Source of the DNA: Thermoflexus hugenholtzii JAD2
GTDB lineage: Bacteria > Chloroflexota > Anaerolineae > J036 > Brachytrichaceae
Direction: 5' to 3'
Assembly (NCBI GenBank): GCA_945877855.1
Contig: CAMDWA010000005.1
Coordinates: 1 to 61,920, forward strand
DNA length: 61,920 nt
Shown here: piece by piece, positions 58,769 through 61,920 of the stretch
Position numbering within the stretch: position 1 is the stretch's first letter
How the letters are laid out: every line of letters starts with the position of its first letter
Notes under the pieces: generated by a model
The model's database searches: none
What the model saw: only the letters and a program-made list of their open reading frames with translations
What the model was told of the DNA's origin: nothing
Position numbers and translations under genes: made by a program

Positions 58769-61363
58769 ATGAATTTAAATCAATACACTGAAAAAGCACA
58801 AGAGGCGGTCATATCGGCGCAGCGGGTGGCGCAAGAATATGGACAACAGACAATTGAACCCGAACACCTATTGTTTGCATTATTAACCCAAGATGGTGGG
58901 ATTACGCCAGCCATTTTGCGAGCGGCAAATGTGAATGCGATGCGGGTGCAAGATTTGGTTGAACGCGATTTGAAAGGCAAGCCCAAGGTGCGCGGCACAA
59001 CAAGCGATGTGACATTGTCACGCGAGGTGAGCGCCATTGCCGAAAAGGCCGAAGCCGAGGCCAAGCAAATGCGCGATGATTTTGTGAGCGCCGAGCATTT
59101 ATTGTTGGCTTTGGCCGAGGTGCGCCCGCCGCGCCCATCGGCTGCGGCCCGTATTTTGAGCGACAATGGCATTACCCGCGACACTTTGTTAAAAGCATTG
59201 GTGCAAGTGCGCGGCAACCAGCGTGTGAGCAGCCAAAACCCCGAAGCGACCTATGAGGCGCTCGAAAAATATGGGCGCGATTTGACTCAAGCGGCCCAAC
59301 AAGGCAAGCTTGACCCTGTCATTGGGCGCGATGAAGAAATTCGGCGCGTCATTCAAATTCTCAGTCGCCGCACCAAAAATAACCCCGTGTTAATTGGTGA
59401 GCCGGGTGTGGGCAAAACCGCCATTGCCGAGGGCTTGGCCCAACGTATTGTGCGGCGTGATGTGCCAGAAGGCCTAAAGGAAAAGCGTATTGTTAGCCTC
59501 GATATGGGCGCCTTAATTGCAGGGGCCAAGTATCGTGGCGAATTTGAGGAGCGCTTGAAGGCTGTGTTGAAGGAAGTGACTTCGGCCAATGGCAAGGTCA
59601 TTTTGTTTATCGACGAGTTGCATACAGTGGTGGGGGCTGGCAAGGCCGATGGGGCCATGGATGCGGGTAATTTGCTCAAGCCAATGTTGGCACGCGGCGA
59701 ATTACATTGTGTTGGGGCCACCACCTTAGATGAATATCGCAAGCATATTGAAAAAGATGCTGCGCTTGAGCGGCGCTTTCAACCGGTGTTGGTGGATGAG
59801 CCAAGTGTGGAAGATACTATCAGCATTTTGCGCGGTCTAAAAGAGCGCTACGAGATTCATCATGGCGTGCGAATTCAAGACGCGGCAGTAATTGCGGCAG
59901 CCACACTTAGCGCCCGTTATATCGCCGACCGTCAATTGCCCGATAAGGCCATTGACTTGATCGACGAAGCCGCTAGCCGCGTGAAGATGGAGATTGACAG
60001 CAAACCGACAGCCTTGGATGAAATTGACCGGCGTTTGTTGCAGCTTGAAATTGAACGTGAGGCGTTGAAGAAAGAAAGCGACGATGCCAGCAAAGATCGG
60101 CTTGTGAAAATTGAAGGCGAAATTGCCAGCGAGAAAGAAAAAAGCAATGCCTTGCGGGCGCAATGGGAGAGCGAAAAACAGGCCATTCAGCAAGTGCGTG
60201 GGTTGCGCCAGCAGATCGAGCAAATTCAGGTGCAAATTGAGCAAGCCGAGCGTGATGCTGACCTTGGCGCGGCGGCTAAATTGCGCTATGGTCAATTGCC
60301 AGAATTGCAACATCAACTAAAAAAGCTAAACGCGCAAACGGCCGAACGTGCCAATGGGCCGGTATTATTGCGCGAAGAAGTAGGGGCCGAAGAAATTGCG
60401 GCGGTGGTATCGCGATGGACAGGCGTGCCGGTGAGCAAGCTGGTCGAAGGCGAAATGCATAAATTGCTGCGTATGGAAGATCGGCTACGCGAACGGGTGA
60501 TTGGGCAAGAGGCTGGGTTAAAGGCGGTGGCGAATGCGGTGCGTCGCGCCCGCGCCGGGTTGCAAGACCCAAATCGCCCGATTGGCTCCTTTATCTTTCT
60601 TGGCCCAACCGGTGTCGGTAAAACTGAGACAGCAAAGGCTTTGGCTGAATTTTTGTTTGACGACGAGCAAGCCATGATTCGCATTGATATGAGCGAATAT
60701 CAGGAGAAGCATACCGTGAGCCGCTTGATTGGTGCGCCGCCGGGCTATGTGGGTTATGACGAGGGTGGGCAATTAAGCGAGGCCGTGCGTCGCCGCCCTT
60801 ATTCGGTGGTGTTGTTTGATGAAATTGAGAAGGCACACCCAGAAGTGTTTAATGTGTTGTTGCAGGTATTAGATGATGGGCGTTTGACCGACGGTCAAGG
60901 CCGCACAGTAGACTTTAAGAATACGGTCATCATCATGACCAGCAATTTGTTAACAGGGAATGGGGCGTTTGGGTTAGAGACGGGCAAACTAGAGACACTA
61001 ACCCGTGAAGAAATTGTGCGCGAATTGCAAAAATTCTTCCGCCCAGAGTTCTTGAACCGGATTGACGAAATTGTGGTGTTTGAGCGTTTGACCGAGCGCC
61101 ATATTTTGCAGATTGTAGATGTGCAGTTGAAGAAATTGCGCAAATTGTTGGCCGACCGCAAAATCGGTTTTGTCATTACCGATGCCGCAAAGGCATATTT
61201 GGCACAGGTCGGTTACGATCCAGCATTTGGGGCACGCCCACTCAAGCGAGCCATTCAATCTGAATTGCAAAACCCGTTATCGTTGGCTATTTTAGAGGGG
61301 CGTTATCGGGATGGTAGCACCATTACTGTGGATGTTGAAGATGATAGCTTGGTGTTAAAGTAG
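58769..61363 (+). CDS. clpB: ClpB disaggregase
   Basis: The 864-residue AAA+ chaperone works with DnaK to dissolve protein aggregates. It has an N-terminal Clp_N pair (about 1-145), AAA1 with Walker [11 protein letters not shown] (about 210) and Walker [10 protein letters not shown], and the ClpB-specific coiled-coil middle domain (about 400-530, [20 protein letters not shown]...). AAA2 follows with [10 protein letters not shown] (about 612) and [12 protein letters not shown]. No ClpP-loop (IGF/L) is evident. Start ATG 58769 is set by CGGAGGA five bases upstream and by the family N-terminus [14 protein letters not shown]. No CIRCE element is visible. Confidence 0.96.
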   Translation: MNLNQYTEKAQEAVISAQRVAQEYGQQTIEPEHLLFALLTQDGGITPAILRAANVNAMRVQDLVERDLKGKPKVRGTTSDVTLSREVSAIAEKAEAEAKQMRDDFVSAEHLLLALAEVRPPRPSAAARILSDNGITRDTLLKALVQVRGNQRVSSQNPEATYEALEKYGRDLTQAAQQGKLDPVIGRDEEIRRVIQILSRRTKNNPVLIGEPGVGKTAIAEGLAQRIVRRDVPEGLKEKRIVSLDMGALIAGAKYRGEFEERLKAVLKEVTSANGKVILFIDELHTVVGAGKADGAMDAGNLLKPMLARGELHCVGATTLDEYRKHIEKDAALERRFQPVLVDEPSVEDTISILRGLKERYEIHHGVRIQDAAVIAAATLSARYIADRQLPDKAIDLIDEAASRVKMEIDSKPTALDEIDRRLLQLEIEREALKKESDDASKDRLVKIEGEIASEKEKSNALRAQWESEKQAIQQVRGLRQQIEQIQVQIEQAERDADLGAAAKLRYGQLPELQHQLKKLNAQTAERANGPVLLREEVGAEEIAAVVSRWTGVPVSKLVEGEMHKLLRMEDRLRERVIGQEAGLKAVANAVRRARAGLQDPNRPIGSFIFLGPTGVGKTETAKALAEFLFDDEQAMIRIDMSEYQEKHTVSRLIGAPPGYVGYDEGGQLSEAVRRRPYSVVLFDEIEKAHPEVFNVLLQVLDDGRLTDGQGRTVDFKNTVIIMTSNLLTGNGAFGLETGKLETLTREEIVRELQKFFRPEFLNRIDEIVVFERLTERHILQIVDVQLKKLRKLLADRKIGFVITDAAKAYLAQVGYDPAFGARPLKRAIQSELQNPLSLAILEGRYRDGSTITVDVEDDSLVLK

Positions 61364-61373
61364 GTGGGAGTGT

Positions 61374-61478
61374 CAGGTTGCAGGGGGCAAGGAGCAAAGT
61401 TGCAGGTAGCAAAGTAGCAGAGTTACAGATTAAACTTATAACACTGCAACCTGCAACCTGCAACTTTGCTACCTCCCA
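61374..61478. repeat. GCAACCT-type heptamer inverted repeat
   Basis: CAGGTTGCAGGGGGCAAGG... (61374-61420, units GTTGCAG/GTAGCAA) faces CTGCAACCTGCAACCTGCAA and TTTGCTACCTCCC (61444-61478). It lies between the convergent clpB and membrane-protein genes. The latter's last residues and TAG stop (61469) are inside the right arm. Confidence 0.82.
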
Positions 61479-61744
61479 AAAACCTTCACTGCTAATGTGG
61501 CGAATAAGCCAATGACATAGGCTGTGCCATAGTAAATAAATAGCGGTTGTGAGCCGTGCCGCCACCACAAATAAATGGATATTGCTGCCAAAACCAATAC
61601 GACGTATAAATCTAAACCTATCTCCTCAAAACCTAAATTGGCCAGAATGCCAGCCGCGATGAATAGGCTGTTAAACATAAGCAATGCTTTATCGGCAAGG
61701 TTGACCGCACCACGATAGGGAAATAGGGCTTGTATGAATAACAT
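61469..61744 (-). CDS. Small membrane protein, unknown
   Basis: The 91-residue protein has three predicted membrane helices (ALLMFNSLFIAAGILANLGF, LYVVLVLAAISIYLWW, PLFIYYGTAYVIGLFATLAVKV). I recognise no family. The frame stays open for about 20 codons upstream of the ATG without another ATG, so a slightly longer form with a rare start codon is possible. It is convergent with clpB and ends in the heptamer repeat. The remaining 176 bp of the window hold no gene that I can support. Confidence 0.65.
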   Translation of the reverse strand: MLFIQALFPYRGAVNLADKALLMFNSLFIAAGILANLGFEEIGLDLYVVLVLAAISIYLWWRHGSQPLFIYYGTAYVIGLFATLAVKVFGR

Positions 61745-61920
61745 GACCGTATTGATGCCAATAAAAGCGCTAAATAGGGCGAACGCATCATGAAATATTT
61801 TTTATGTCACCCCGAACAAAAGAGGCTCAATCAAATTAAATAAATAGTCATTATTCCAACCAGCCTCTAACCGCGACGTTTTAATACTATTTTTACGATT
61901 CTTGTCTTTTTTGATTAAAT

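Noticed and set aside
58680-58769. CIRCE or other heat-shock operator before clpB
   Set aside because: I find no TTAGCACTC-N9-GAGTGCTAA-like inverted repeat; a sigma-factor or other control cannot be judged by eye.

Overview
The window looks like a chromosomal contig from an uncultured member of the Chloroflexota (Anaerolineae-like). This rests on established lineage traits, not on a database match: secreted proteins with Thr/Pro-rich 'TPTATPT' linkers, SdrD-type B-repeat surface proteins, two subtilisin-like proteases, an archaeal-type phosphoglycerate mutase, an XPB helicase with helicase-associated partners, and a stand-alone methylmalonyl-CoA mutase large subunit. There is no rRNA, integrase, transposase or CRISPR array. 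Most genes are housekeeping or metabolic and are split fairly evenly between the strands.

Layout. 0-0.85 kb: 5' part of tuf and three tRNAs (Thr-GGT, Tyr-GTA, Thr-TGT), all on the minus strand. 0.85-4.4 kb: a secreted S8 protease and a SulP anion transporter. 4.4-7.7 kb: a polysaccharide export operon (Wzm-like permease, Wzt-like ATPase, PseB-like dehydratase). 7.9-10.0 kb: apgM and a RidA-like protein. 10.0-16.0 kb: an accessory stretch with an AbiEii/DUF6036-like nucleotidyltransferase, unknown genes, an XRE-type HTH protein and a 920-residue STAND ATPase with a helical-repeat C-terminus. 16-29.5 kb: dtd, a 5-formyl-THF cyclo-ligase, an SDR, an M32 carboxypeptidase, a family-4 uracil-DNA glycosylase, a histone-deacetylase-like amidohydrolase, a FabI-type reductase, an AhpD/CMD-family selenoprotein with a UGA codon and SECIS, VOC proteins, an amidase, a CrtI-like oxidoreductase and an orphan Dpp/Opp permease. 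29.5-36.8 kb: XPB, two large paralogous helicase-associated proteins and a small conserved-looking protein. 36.9-44.4 kb: a degenerate SGNH protein, a NarL-type two-component system, a membrane protein, queG and a DUF2723 glycosyltransferase. 44.7-55.4 kb: an SdrD-like surface protein, a Ser/Thr kinase, a degenerate CPBP protein, an M50 protease, a methylmalonyl-CoA mutase subunit and a second subtilase. 55.6-61.9 kb: a HEAT protein, RseP, a TetR regulator, ClpB and a small membrane protein.

Two observations stand out. First, the gene at 23759-24343 (minus) reads as two fragments only because an in-frame UGA stands where the second cysteine of the CxxC motif belongs. The RNA right after that UGA folds into a bacterial SECIS whose GGUCU loop lies at the same distance as in E. 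coli fdhF. Second, about fourteen intergenic sites carry hairpins or ladders built from tandem 7-nt units. The heptamer differs at each site but the architecture is the same. They often reach into coding sequence and supply the last codons and stops of one or both flanking genes, so several start codons had to be trimmed to exclude them.
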